64,000 nucleotides of DNA, taken from Methylobacterium sp. Leaf123. Lineage in GTDB: Bacteria; Pseudomonadota; Alphaproteobacteria; Rhizobiales; Beijerinckiaceae. The stretch lies in contig NZ_LMNS01000001.1 of the NCBI RefSeq assembly GCF_001423405.1, positions 62,500-126,499 of the forward strand, written 5' to 3'. The translations under genes and the position numbers were made by a program. Shown here one piece after another: positions 26,295 to 34,535 of this stretch (the stretch's first letter is position 1; the number at the start of each line of letters is the position of its first letter). Below the pieces are notes generated by a model that worked only from the letters and a program-made list of their open reading frames with translations, made no database searches and was not told where the DNA came from.

Positions 26295-28223
26295 TCAAAT
26301 CTCGATCTCGGTGCCGATCTCGATCACTTGCTGCGCCGGCACGCAGAAATGGGCGCCGGTGCGCTCGGCGTTGTTCTGCATCACCGCGAAGACCGCCTCG
26401 CGCCAATCCGACATGCCGCGCTGGTCGGAGACGGGGATGATCGTCTCGTGGCCGACGAAGACGGTGAGATCCTCGGTGAATGCCTTCGGCAGGAGGCCGG
26501 CGCCGACGGCACAATCCAGCCCCTCGGGGATCGAGGCCGATTGCATGAAGCCGTAATGCAGCACGACGCGGCGGATGTCGGGGGTGATCTCGGTGACGCG
26601 GGCGCGCTCCTCGCGCGGCACCGTCGGCGTCTCCTCGAACAACGCGGTCACGATCAGCACGCGGGCGTGGAGCGCACCCAGGCGCTCGACGAAGCGCAAC
26701 ATCGGCAGCGGGATGCCCTCGGTCGCCGAGGACAGGAAGGCGGCCGAGCCCGGCAGGGTCGTCGGCGGGTCATGACGCAGGCTCTCCAGGAAGCGCGCCT
26801 CCGGCGGGCGCAGATCCACGCGCGCCTGTTCCAGGCAGAGCTGGCCCTTGCGCCAGGTCAGCATCAGGAAGGCGATGATGCCCGCCAGCAGCAGCGGAAA
26901 CCAGCCGCCCTCGAACAGCTTCACGCTGTTGGCCGAGAGGAAGATCAGGTCGATCACAAGGAAGAAGCCGTTGACCGCGAGCACGAGGGGCAGGCCGAAG
27001 CCCCATTTGCGGGCGACGAGGCCGGCGAGCAGGGTCGTGATCGCCATCAGCAGCGACACGGCGATCCCGTAGGCCCCAGCCAGCGCATCGGAGGAGCGGA
27101 AGATCAGGACGGCCGAGAGCGTTGCAGCGGCAAGCAGCCAGTTCACCAGCGGCACGTAGATCTGGCCGCTCTCGTCGGAGGCGGTGTGGACGATGTGCAG
27201 CGGCGGCAGGAAGCCGAGCTGGATCGATTGCCGGGTCAGCGAGAACACGCCCGAGATCACCGCCTGCGAGGCGATGACGGCGGCCAGCGTCGCCAGCCCG
27301 ATCAGCGGGTAATGCAGGACGCCCGGCGCGAGGCGGTAGAACGGGTTCTCGGCGGCGGACGGATCGACCAGCAGGATCGCGCCCTGGCCGAAATAGTGGA
27401 TCACCAGCGCCGGCAGAACGAGGATGAACCACGCGACGCGGATCGCCCGCGCGCCGAAATGCCCGAGATCGGCATACATCGCCTCGCCGCCGGTGACGGC
27501 GAGGAAGGCCGCGCCCAGCATCGTGAACCCGACATGCAGGCCGGCATGCGCGGTGAATTCGACCGCGCGCAGCGGATTGACCGCCGCCAGGATCTGCGGC
27601 GCCTGCACGATGCCGCCGATGCCGAGGGCGGCCAGCACGAGGAACCAGACCAGCATCACCGGCCCGAAGATCTTGCCGATAAAGGCCGCGCCCCGACGCT
27701 GCACGAGGAACAGGCCGACGAGGATCACCAGGGTGATCGGTACGATGAAGCGGTCGAGGGCGGGCGCATCGACCCGCAGGCCCTCCACCGCCGAGAGCAC
27801 CGAGATCGCCGGGGTGATCGCCCCGTCGCCGTAGAGCAGGGCGGCACCGACGAGGCCGACCACGAGCAGCAGCGCCTGCCGCGAGCCGGGTTGCGCGTGG
27901 CGGGCACCGAGCAGCGCCAGCATCGCCACGATGCCGCCCTCGCCGCGGTTGTCGGCGCGCAGGATCAGCACCGCGTATTTCAGCGAGACAACGAGGATCA
28001 GCGCCCACAGGATCAGCGAGACGGCGCCGGTCACCGCGACCGGGCTCGGATCGCCGCCCGGACTCGCCGCCCGCACCGCCTCCTTGAGGGCGTAGAGCGG
28101 GCTCGTGCCGATATCGCCGTAGACGACGCCGAGGGTGGCGATCAGCAGGCCCGCCCCGAGGCGGCGGCCCGGCCCGGACTCCGATCGGCTCGCGTCCGAG
28201 GGCGGGGCGGCGGGCTGGCTCAA
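26295..28223 (-). CDS. kup: Low-affinity potassium uptake protein Kup
   Basis: A 642-residue KUP/HAK potassium transporter: 12 membrane helices in the first about 450 residues and a cytoplasmic C-terminal domain. Family blocks: ATLGVVYGDIGTSPLYALKE at the start, RADNRGEGGIVAML, GAALLYGDGAITPAISVLSA, and FMQSASIPEGL near the end. It imports K+ by proton symport. It starts with TTG at 28223, behind CCGGAG at a good distance; no better ATG is near. Many Rhizobiales carry several kup copies, so this may be one of a set. Upstream is a DUF2939 gene in the same orientation, 95 bases away. Confidence 0.96.
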   Translation of the reverse strand: MSQPAAPPSDASRSESGPGRRLGAGLLIATLGVVYGDIGTSPLYALKEAVRAASPGGDPSPVAVTGAVSLILWALILVVSLKYAVLILRADNRGEGGIVAMLALLGARHAQPGSRQALLLVVGLVGAALLYGDGAITPAISVLSAVEGLRVDAPALDRFIVPITLVILVGLFLVQRRGAAFIGKIFGPVMLVWFLVLAALGIGGIVQAPQILAAVNPLRAVEFTAHAGLHVGFTMLGAAFLAVTGGEAMYADLGHFGARAIRVAWFILVLPALVIHYFGQGAILLVDPSAAENPFYRLAPGVLHYPLIGLATLAAVIASQAVISGVFSLTRQSIQLGFLPPLHIVHTASDESGQIYVPLVNWLLAAATLSAVLIFRSSDALAGAYGIAVSLLMAITTLLAGLVARKWGFGLPLVLAVNGFFLVIDLIFLSANSVKLFEGGWFPLLLAGIIAFLMLTWRKGQLCLEQARVDLRPPEARFLESLRHDPPTTLPGSAAFLSSATEGIPLPMLRFVERLGALHARVLIVTALFEETPTVPREERARVTEITPDIRRVVLHYGFMQSASIPEGLDCAVGAGLLPKAFTEDLTVFVGHETIIPVSDQRGMSDWREAVFAVMQNNAERTGAHFCVPAQQVIEIGTEIEI

Positions 28224-28318
28224 AGTCGTGCTCCGGAAAGCGGGACCGTTGGTAGCGGTTCACCTATGGAGCGGCGGATTAAAAGCCAGGGTCTCTCGTA
28301 AACGTGCGCCGGAATTGG

Positions 28319-28975
28319 TCACGGCTCGCGCGACGGGTGGGCATCCGGCGCGGATTTGTCGGAGCTGGGGCGGCCGTCGCGCAGCCGAGCGGCGGTCGCG
28401 GCGGCTTTCTCGCCGATCCGGCGGCGCAGGTCGTCGGACAGCTCGATATCGACGAGGCGCCAGCCCCAGTCGCGCAGGCGCAGGCGAATGCGGAACTGCT
28501 CGTGGCGGGGCCGGTCCGGCGGCACGGCGACCAGCACGGAGCGGAAGCCGCGCATGTCGGCAGCGAGATAGTAGCGCAGCAGCCGCTTGAGATCGGGGAT
28601 GCGCAGGCCGTCGCGCCGCTCGTGCCGGCCGGCCGGCGCGGCGAGGTCGGCGCCCTGCGGCCAGCCGTCGTCGAGGAGGTCGATCACCGCCTTCGGCGTC
28701 AGCGCCGATTCCATGATCGGCAGCGCGACCGCCGCCGCCGCATCGGCGATCCGCTGCCGCTCGCGCGGATCCAGCGCGTTGCTGTCGGCCTTCACGGCGG
28801 CGCTGATCTGCCGGGCGAGCGACAGGCGCAGCGTGCGGAAGTTGACCCGCTGCTCCACCGCCGCCGTGTCGCCTGCCTGGACCGCGGCAGCAAAGCCGTA
28901 GAGCGACCAGAACGGCGTGAGCGTGTAGGCGAACCAAGCCGCCACCGCGAGAAGGGGAATGAGCCACCACCGCAT
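28319..28975 (-). CDS. DUF2939 family membrane-anchored protein
   Basis: A 218-residue protein with an uncleaved N-terminal anchor (MRWWLIPLLAVAAWFAYTL) and a periplasmic or cytoplasmic domain of about 190 residues. The start of the domain, TPFWSLYGFAAAVQAGDTAA followed by VEQRVNFRTLRLSLARQ, is the hallmark of the DUF2939 family, in which an anchored helical repeat precedes a Tim44/NTF2-like fold. The family has no known function. The downstream end is rich in Arg/Ala and likely disordered. It is in the kup-DUF2939-rppH minus-strand run, but spacing to rppH (27 bases) suggests cotranscription with that gene. Confidence 0.85.
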   Translation of the reverse strand: MRWWLIPLLAVAAWFAYTLTPFWSLYGFAAAVQAGDTAAVEQRVNFRTLRLSLARQISAAVKADSNALDPRERQRIADAAAAVALPIMESALTPKAVIDLLDDGWPQGADLAAPAGRHERRDGLRIPDLKRLLRYYLAADMRGFRSVLVAVPPDRPRHEQFRIRLRLRDWGWRLVDIELSDDLRRRIGEKAAATAARLRDGRPSSDKSAPDAHPSREP

Positions 28976-29002
28976 CGGATCAGCCGCGGATACGCGGTTG
29001 AA

Positions 29003-29575
29003 TCATGCCCGGCTGTCCCCGGCCCCATGCCAGCCGGTCAGCCCGGAAAAGGCCGCGACGACGCCCTCGTAGACCGGACGCTTGAAGGTGACGATGAGGT
29101 CCGGCAGCGCCTCGAGCCGCTCCCAGCGCCACGCCTCGAATTCGGGCTTGTGATGGCCGCCGCCGGGGGCCTCCACGTCGATCACCGATTCCTCGCCGGT
29201 GAGCCCGAAGGCGAACCATTTCTGGCGCTGGCCGCGGTAGCGGCCCTTCCAGGCCTGTTTCATCACCGCGGGCGGCAGATCGTAGGCGAGCCAGTCACGG
29301 GTCTCGCCGAGCAGCGTGACGGCGTCGGCCGGCACGTTGGTCTCTTCGTGGAGTTCGCGCAGGGCCGCGGCGAGGGGCTCTTCCCCCTCGTCGATCCCGC
29401 CCTGCGGCATCTGCCAGGCGAGATCGCCATCGACATGTTGGGGGCCCGCCTCGCGCTTGCGCCGCCCGATGAAGACGCGGCCGTCACGGTGGAACAGGGC
29501 CACGCCCACGCAGGGGCGGTAGGGCAGCGCGCTGCCCTCGGGCAGGCGCAGAAGGTCGTCGTCGGGGCGGGTCAT
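29003..29575 (-). CDS. rppH: RNA pyrophosphohydrolase
   Basis: A 190-residue Nudix hydrolase of the RppH type, which removes pyrophosphate from mRNA 5' ends to trigger decay. The Nudix box spans [20 protein letters not shown] with the metal-binding REL-HEE core. [20 protein letters not shown] before it, and [25 protein letters not shown] at the end, are typical of RppH (and of its close kin that hydrolyse dinucleoside polyphosphates). In Rhizobiales it often follows the CtpA/deacetylase operon, but here a chemoreceptor gene and two inverted repeats lie in between. Confidence 0.92.
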   Translation of the reverse strand: MTRPDDDLLRLPEGSALPYRPCVGVALFHRDGRVFIGRRKREAGPQHVDGDLAWQMPQGGIDEGEEPLAAALRELHEETNVPADAVTLLGETRDWLAYDLPPAVMKQAWKGRYRGQRQKWFAFGLTGEESVIDVEAPGGGHHKPEFEAWRWERLEALPDLIVTFKRPVYEGVVAAFSGLTGWHGAGDSRA

Positions 29576-29654
29576 GGCGGGCTCGTGCTGGCGGCGCGAC
29601 CATAGGAGGCCGAACCGGTGCGGGCAACGCCGACCTAACCCCCATCTGAGGCCG

Positions 29655-29690
29655 TAAAACGAGCGTGGGCGCAGCCTCGGCCGCGCCCAC
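29655..29690 (-). terminator. Rho-independent terminator after the chemoreceptor gene
   Basis: A perfect 8-bp stem GTGGGCGC/GCGCCCAC followed, on the minus strand, by GCTCGTTTTAC with its T-run. It lies 30 bases beyond the stop codon of the chemoreceptor gene at 29720. Confidence 0.8.
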
Positions 29691-29719
29691 CTCTTTCCCT
29701 GCCGTTCCCGAGGTGGAAC

Positions 29720-31408
29720 TCAGGCGGCGCGCACGTTGGCGAGGAAGCGGCCGACTTCCACCGAGAGATGCTCGGACTGGCGCGACAGCTCGGAGGAGGC
29801 GGCGAGCACTTCGGCGGCGGTCGCCCCCGCTTCCTCGGCGGCCTGCGCCACGCCCGCGATGTTGCTCGTCACCTCGCCCGCACCCATCGCCGCCCGGGCG
29901 ACGTTGCGCACGATCTCCTGCGTCGCCGCGCCCTGCTGCTCCACCGCCGCGGCGATCGAGGCCGCCACGGAGCTGATCTCCTCGATGCGCCCGGTGATGC
30001 TGCCGATGGCCGAGACCGCGTGGCCCGTGGTCTCCTGAATGCGGCCGATCTGGCCGGAGATCTCCTCGGTCGCCCGCGCGGTCTGGTTGGCGAGTTCCTT
30101 CACTTCCGCCGCGACCACCGCGAAGCCGCGGCCGGCATCACCCGCGCGGGCCGCCTCGATGGTGGCGTTGAGGGCGAGCAGGTTGGTCTGGCCGGCGATC
30201 GTAGTGATCATGGTGACGACGTCGCCGATCTTGGAGACGGCCGCGCTGAGCGCCCGGACATGGGCCGCCGTTTGTGCTGCCTCACCCACCGCCGCCTGGG
30301 CAAGCGTCGAGGAACCGCTGACCTGCCGGCCGATCTCCTGCACGGAGGCGCCCAGCTGCTCGGCGGCCGCCGCCACGGTGTTGACGTTGGTCGCGGCCTC
30401 TTCAGCCGCCGCCGCCACGCTGATCGACTGGCCGGCGGTGCGGGTCGCGGCGCCGGTCATGCCGTGCGCCGAGGCCTGCAACTGGGACGCGGCGGAGGAG
30501 ACGAGGCTGACGACGCCGCCGACGGCGCCCTCGAACCGCTCGGCCATCTCGCGCATCGCCGCCTTGCGCTGTGCCTCCGCTCCGGCGCGGGCCGCGGCGC
30601 TCTCCTCTTCGAGATTGCGCATGCGGATCAGCCCCGCCTTGAAGATCTGCACCGCGTCGGCGATCGTCCCGATCTCGGTCCGTTGGCCCTGATGCGGGAT
30701 CGTGACCGACAGGTCGCCCGCGGCCAGCGCCTGCATCGGCCCGACCACGGAGGCGATGCCGCGGGTCACACCGCGGGTGATGAGGATCGCGAGCAAGACC
30801 GCGAGGCCGAGCCCGAGGGCGAGGACGGCGAGGCCGATCGTCCGCACCTGCTGGAACACGGCCTCGCCCGCCGCCATCGCGCGGGCGGCGCCCTCGTTGT
30901 TGAAGGCGATGAGCTTCTCCAAGGCGTTCGACATCGCCCGGCGCGGTGCGAGGCCGTTCGCCTCGTAATAGGTGAAGGCGTCCGCTTTCCGGCCCTGGCG
31001 CGAGAGATCCATGACGATCCGGCGTTCGGTCTCGAAGGCGGCGGCTTCCCGAGCATAGGTCTCGTAGAGCGCCCGCTCTTCGGCATTGGCGATCAGAGCT
31101 TCGTAGGCGGCCCGCTTTTCGGAGATCACCTTGCCGAACCGCTCGAAATCCTTGTCCATGGGCGGGATCATCTTCGGATCGACCGCCTGCGTATGCCGCA
31201 GCATCACGCCGTTCATCCGCGCCGCCGCCGTGTCGAGCTCGCCGAGCAGGCGCACGCTGGGAAGCCAATTGCGCTCGATATCGAGCGTTTGGTCACGCAT
31301 CGTTTGCGTGCCGACGAGGCCCAGAATCCCCAAGCTGACGAGAAGGATCGTCAACACGGTGAACGAGGCGACAAGCTTGCTGCGAATGGGTAGCGTTTGG
31401 AGCGACAC
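29720..31408 (-). CDS. Methyl-accepting chemotaxis protein
   Basis: A 562-residue chemoreceptor: short cytoplasmic N-terminus, first helix (about 12-32), a periplasmic four-helix-bundle sensor (about 35-188), second helix (190-211), HAMP domain (about 212-265) and a long cytoplasmic signalling coil. The hairpin tip lies around [13 protein letters not shown] sequence: [20 protein letters not shown] and [20 protein letters not shown]. It binds CheW and CheA and is methylated by CheR; none of these is in the window. I start at GTG 31408, with CGGAG at ribosome-binding distance; an ATG at 31477 would add a polar 23-residue tail. The sensor shows no recognisable ligand pocket. Confidence 0.9.
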   Translation of the reverse strand: MSLQTLPIRSKLVASFTVLTILLVSLGILGLVGTQTMRDQTLDIERNWLPSVRLLGELDTAAARMNGVMLRHTQAVDPKMIPPMDKDFERFGKVISEKRAAYEALIANAEERALYETYAREAAAFETERRIVMDLSRQGRKADAFTYYEANGLAPRRAMSNALEKLIAFNNEGAARAMAAGEAVFQQVRTIGLAVLALGLGLAVLLAILITRGVTRGIASVVGPMQALAAGDLSVTIPHQGQRTEIGTIADAVQIFKAGLIRMRNLEEESAAARAGAEAQRKAAMREMAERFEGAVGGVVSLVSSAASQLQASAHGMTGAATRTAGQSISVAAAAEEAATNVNTVAAAAEQLGASVQEIGRQVSGSSTLAQAAVGEAAQTAAHVRALSAAVSKIGDVVTMITTIAGQTNLLALNATIEAARAGDAGRGFAVVAAEVKELANQTARATEEISGQIGRIQETTGHAVSAIGSITGRIEEISSVAASIAAAVEQQGAATQEIVRNVARAAMGAGEVTSNIAGVAQAAEEAGATAAEVLAASSELSRQSEHLSVEVGRFLANVRAA

Positions 31409-31858
31409 GGAAGACTCCGACGGGGACAGCTCGCGCGCCGTTATTGAGCGGGCGGCAGGAGTCTGGCCCGGAAACACTTACCGGATCGCCAATTGTTCCT
31501 CGGATTTCGCACAAAGCCTCGGGATTGAAATCGCTATACTCTTCGGGAAAACTTGGAAAAATTACATAAGATGGTTTTGCTGCAATCGGCGCGTGTCTCA
31601 CGTCCCGTTGAGCAGTTCAGGCGTGCCGCGGCTGTCCGTCAGGCGGTTTGCCGGGTTTCCATGGCTCGTACGCCGACGATTTCGGCAGACGGCCTCGGCT
31701 CCAGACCGCTCCGGCCGGATGCTCGAAGGCGGATCGCCGCCATCCCGATCGCGGCAATGGCCGCTCGGGGGATGTCCTAAGAGTGCCTCACAAAACTCCC
31801 GGTCACCGACCGTTTCGCCTTCGTCCGCGACAGCGCAGCGGGAGTTTTGTGAGAGCCA
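31409..31858. other. Intergenic region between chemoreceptor and deacetylase genes
   Basis: 450 bases with no credible gene. The part at 31530-31580 is strikingly AT-rich for this chromosome (TCGCTATACTCTTCGGGAAA, then a run with AAAAATTACATAAG) and likely holds the promoter of the chemoreceptor gene. The far end holds the inverted repeat 31781-31861. Confidence 0.5.
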
Positions 31859-31861
31859 CTA
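31781..31861. repeat. Inverted-repeat element overlapping a stop codon
   Basis: Two arms of about 20 bases (AGTGCCTCACAAAACTCCC at 31782-31800 and GGGAGTTTTGTGAGAGCCAC at 31840-31859) frame about 39 bases of unrelated sequence. The right arm runs into the TAG stop codon of the deacetylase gene (31859-31861). No T-run follows. It may act as a transcript-end hairpin or be a short non-autonomous mobile element; no target duplication is clear. The first 17 bases recur, slightly changed, at 1326. Confidence 0.65.
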
Positions 31862-33085
31862 AGGTGCCGCGCTCGACAGCTTGGAGACGCTGCCCGGGCG
31901 GCGCAGGATCGCGCTCACCGGCACGAGCCGGATGCCGCGCGCCTCGAGATCGCGCGACCAGCGCGACAGGCGCTCGATCGTCAACGGCGAGGCGCTGGAG
32001 GAAGCGAGCACGAGGCCCTTCTGCCGGGCCAGCGTTTCCAGGCGGGCGAGTTCCCCGTCGATGGTATCAGGCCGCGCGACGGCGTCGATCACGATCTCGG
32101 CCCGCGCGGTCGGCAGCTTGGTCTTCGCCGCGACGGTCGCGACCTGCGAGCCGGATGCCGCCCCGTCATCGACGAAGCCGAGCCCGCGGGCGGACAGATC
32201 CTTGAGCACCGGTTCCAGGGCCCCGGCCTCGCTCATCAGCTTGGCGCCCATGAAGTTCACGGCCCCGACGAAGCCCGGAAACCGGCTCATCGCCCAGGCG
32301 GCCCGGTCGAGATTCTCACCGGGGCGGGCCGAGGCCAGGAGCGTCTGCGGACCGGGATCGCTGTCGGGATAGTCGAACGGCTCCATCGGGAGTTGGAGCA
32401 GGATCTCGTGGCCGGCCTCGCGGGCGCGGGTCGCGGTCTTTTCGAGATCGCTGCCATAGGGCGAGAGCGCGAGGCTCACCGCCGCCGGAAGCCGGGCGAT
32501 GGCGCCGAGGGTGGCGTTCTCGCCGATGCCGAGACCGGAGACGAGGACGGCGATGCGCGGCCCGGTGCCGGGCTCGTCCGGGCGGGCATAGATGTCGAGC
32601 GGCCGCAGCCGGCCTTCGCCGACCCGGGGCAGGGGGCCGTGGCGCCCGCGCTCGGTCAGGCGCGCATCGGGGGCCGGCGCGAGCTTCACCTGGGCGGCGT
32701 TCGGGACGCGGATGATCACCGGCGCATCGGGAGCCGTCGAACCGTCGGGGCGGAACACGCTGACGCCGGAGGCCTGTTCGACCTCGCTGGCGGATTGGGA
32801 CGGTCCTCTGGAGGCGTGCGGTGCGGCTTCGGCGGTGCGGGGGGGGGCCGGGGCCTCGCGAATCTCGATGAGCGCCTGCGCCCGAGGCTCGCCGCCACGG
32901 GGATCACCGGTGAGGGCGATGCCGCCGGCGATCAGGGCGAGGGCCAGCATGCTGGCGCCCGCTGCCATGCCTGCGGAGGGGCGCAGGGCAAAGCGCGGAC
33001 GGGCCGCCTTGTCCGCGACTCCGAGAGGCTTCGTCAGGATGTCGTCGGCCGCGTCGCTCACCCGCCGTCCTGCCTGTTGGCCCAT
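31859..33085 (-). CDS. Divergent polysaccharide deacetylase family protein (YibQ-like)
   Basis: A 408-residue exported protein. After a soluble, charged N-terminus (about 1-38) comes an anchor or uncleaved signal (about 39-61, AGASMLALALIAGGIAL), a Pro-rich linker and the catalytic-fold domain (about 165-405). Blocks IAVLVSGLGIGENATLGAIA, LPAAVSLALSPYG, LLQLPMEPFDYPDSDPGPQT and GFVGAVNFMGAKL identify the divergent deacetylase (DUF610/YibQ) group. In this group the usual metal-binding motifs are altered, so activity is unproven. It always accompanies EnvC/CtpA genes in proteobacteria and is thought to serve peptidoglycan remodelling. Its downstream end overlaps an inverted repeat. Confidence 0.9.
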   Translation of the reverse strand: MGQQAGRRVSDAADDILTKPLGVADKAARPRFALRPSAGMAAGASMLALALIAGGIALTGDPRGGEPRAQALIEIREAPAPPRTAEAAPHASRGPSQSASEVEQASGVSVFRPDGSTAPDAPVIIRVPNAAQVKLAPAPDARLTERGRHGPLPRVGEGRLRPLDIYARPDEPGTGPRIAVLVSGLGIGENATLGAIARLPAAVSLALSPYGSDLEKTATRAREAGHEILLQLPMEPFDYPDSDPGPQTLLASARPGENLDRAAWAMSRFPGFVGAVNFMGAKLMSEAGALEPVLKDLSARGLGFVDDGAASGSQVATVAAKTKLPTARAEIVIDAVARPDTIDGELARLETLARQKGLVLASSSASPLTIERLSRWSRDLEARGIRLVPVSAILRRPGSVSKLSSAAP

Positions 33086-33118
33086 GCTCCGACGACCGGG
33101 CGCGGCCCTCAACGAGAA

Positions 33119-33158
33119 ACGGCCCGCAACCCCGATCTGAACCGGTATTGCGGGCCGT
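33119..33158 (-). terminator. Hairpin between ctpA and the deacetylase gene
   Basis: A perfect 11-bp stem, ACGGCCCGCAA against TTGCGGGCCGT, with an 18-base loop, followed on the minus strand by TTTCTCGTT. It may partly terminate transcription from ctpA or stabilise the upstream mRNA; the deacetylase start is 34 bases further on. Confidence 0.55.
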
Positions 33159-33163
33159 CATGG

Positions 33164-33179
33164 TTAATCTTTCGCTAAC
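33164..33179 (-). promoter_or_regulatory. CtrA-like box TTAA-N7-CTAAC
   Basis: TTAATCTTTCGCTAAC differs at one position from the alphaproteobacterial cell-cycle regulator site TTAA-N7-TTAAC. It lies about 80 bases upstream of the deacetylase start, in the only AT-rich spot of this gap, so it could be part of its promoter. A single motif with one mismatch is weak evidence. Confidence 0.3.
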
Positions 33180-33212
33180 ACCGCGGCGGATGCCCGCCGC
33201 GGCCCGGCCCAA

Positions 33213-34535
33213 TCAGTTCTGCGTGGCCGGCTTCGTCACGTTGGCCGCACCCTTCTGGATGCCGTGCAGGAAATCGACCGCGGCGATGAGCTGCTTGTCC
33301 TTGGCCGGATCCGGCGGGATGTAGGCCGAGGAACCGCCGCGCTCCTCGGTGTCCTTCTGCTTGAGGTGGCCCTTCAGGCCGGCCTCGCCCTTGGTCTCGT
33401 CCTTACCCTTCAGATCGTCGGGCACCTCCTGCAGCACCTCCTGATCCGGCTCGATCCCCTTCGCCTGGATCGAGCGGCCGGACGGCGTGTAGTAGCGCGC
33501 GGTGGTGAGGCGCAGGGCGCCCTGGCCGCCGAGCGGGATGATCGACTGCACCGAGCCCTTACCGAAGGAACGCGTGCCCATGATGGTCGCGCGCTTGTGA
33601 TCCTGCAGGGCGCCGGCCACGATCTCGGAGGCCGAGGCCGCGCCGCCGTTCACCAGCACCACGATCGGCTTGCCCTTGGCGAGGTCGCCGGCCTTGGCGG
33701 AGAAGCGCTGGGTCTCGTCCGGGTTGCGGCCGCGGGTCGAGACGATCTCGCCGCGGTCGAGGAAGGCGTCGGAGACCATCACCGCCTGATCGAGCAGACC
33801 GCCGGGATTGTTGCGCAGATCGAGCACATAACCCTTGAGCTTGTCGCCGCCGATCTCGCCCTGGAGCTTGTCGATCGCCGTCTTGAGGCCCTCATAGGTC
33901 TGCTCGTTGAACTGGGTCAGGCGGACATAGCCGACATCGCCGCTCTCGACCTTCGAGCGCACGGGGCGGATCTTGATGACGTCGCGCGTCAGCGAGACGT
34001 CGAGCGGCTCCTTGGCCTCCTTGCGGGAGATCTTCAGCTTCACCGTGGAGTTCACGGGGCCGCGCATCTTATCGACGGCCTGGTTCAGGGTGAGGCCCTG
34101 GACCTGATCCTCGTCGATCTGGGTGATGATGTCGTTAGCGAGCAGGCCGGCCTTGGATGCGGGCGTGTCGTCGATCGGCGAGACGACCTTGATCAGGCCG
34201 TCCTCCATCGTGACCTCAATGCCGAGGCCGCCGAACTCGCCCTTCGTCGTCGTCTGCATGTCGCGGAACGCTTTCGCGTCCATGTAGCTCGAATGCGGAT
34301 CGAGCGAGGTCAGCATGCCGTTGACGGCCGACTCGATCAGCTTCGATTCCTCGGGCTTCTCGACGTAGTCGGTCCGCACCTTCTCGAACACGTCGCCGAA
34401 CAGGCTCAGTTGCCGGTAGGTTTCCGCCGAGGCCGCGATGGCGCTCGTACCGGACAGCAGCTGGGTCTGGGTCGACAGGGCCGAGGCGCCGATGCCGAGG
34501 GCCGCGCCGAGTAACACGAGGGACACTTTGCGCAT
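33213..34535 (-). CDS. ctpA: Carboxy-terminal processing protease CtpA (S41 family)
   Basis: A 440-residue exported serine protease with N-terminal signal sequence (1-22). PDZ domain about 98-180 (GGLGIEVTMEDGLIKVVSPI and DTPASKAGLLANDII), catalytic domain about 195-365 with Ser301 in GGAASASEIVAGAL and Lys326 in GTRSFGKGSVQ, the Ser-Lys dyad at the typical 25-residue spacing. The C-terminus holds a Lys/Glu-rich tail. CtpA trims periplasmic proteins, including cell-wall hydrolases. The start overlaps the stop of the EnvC-like gene by one base (TAATG), so the two are translationally coupled and probably act together on the cell wall. Confidence 0.95.
   Translation of the reverse strand: MRKVSLVLLGAALGIGASALSTQTQLLSGTSAIAASAETYRQLSLFGDVFEKVRTDYVEKPEESKLIESAVNGMLTSLDPHSSYMDAKAFRDMQTTTKGEFGGLGIEVTMEDGLIKVVSPIDDTPASKAGLLANDIITQIDEDQVQGLTLNQAVDKMRGPVNSTVKLKISRKEAKEPLDVSLTRDVIKIRPVRSKVESGDVGYVRLTQFNEQTYEGLKTAIDKLQGEIGGDKLKGYVLDLRNNPGGLLDQAVMVSDAFLDRGEIVSTRGRNPDETQRFSAKAGDLAKGKPIVVLVNGGAASASEIVAGALQDHKRATIMGTRSFGKGSVQSIIPLGGQGALRLTTARYYTPSGRSIQAKGIEPDQEVLQEVPDDLKGKDETKGEAGLKGHLKQKDTEERGGSSAYIPPDPAKDKQLIAAVDFLHGIQKGAANVTKPATQN

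Noticed and set aside
26328..28301. A 657-codon plus-strand frame opposite kup
   Set aside because: Full antisense of a clear Kup transporter; the translation is Arg/Gln/His-rich with no domains.
29768..31393. A 541-codon plus-strand frame
   Set aside because: Antisense of the chemoreceptor gene, low-complexity translation.
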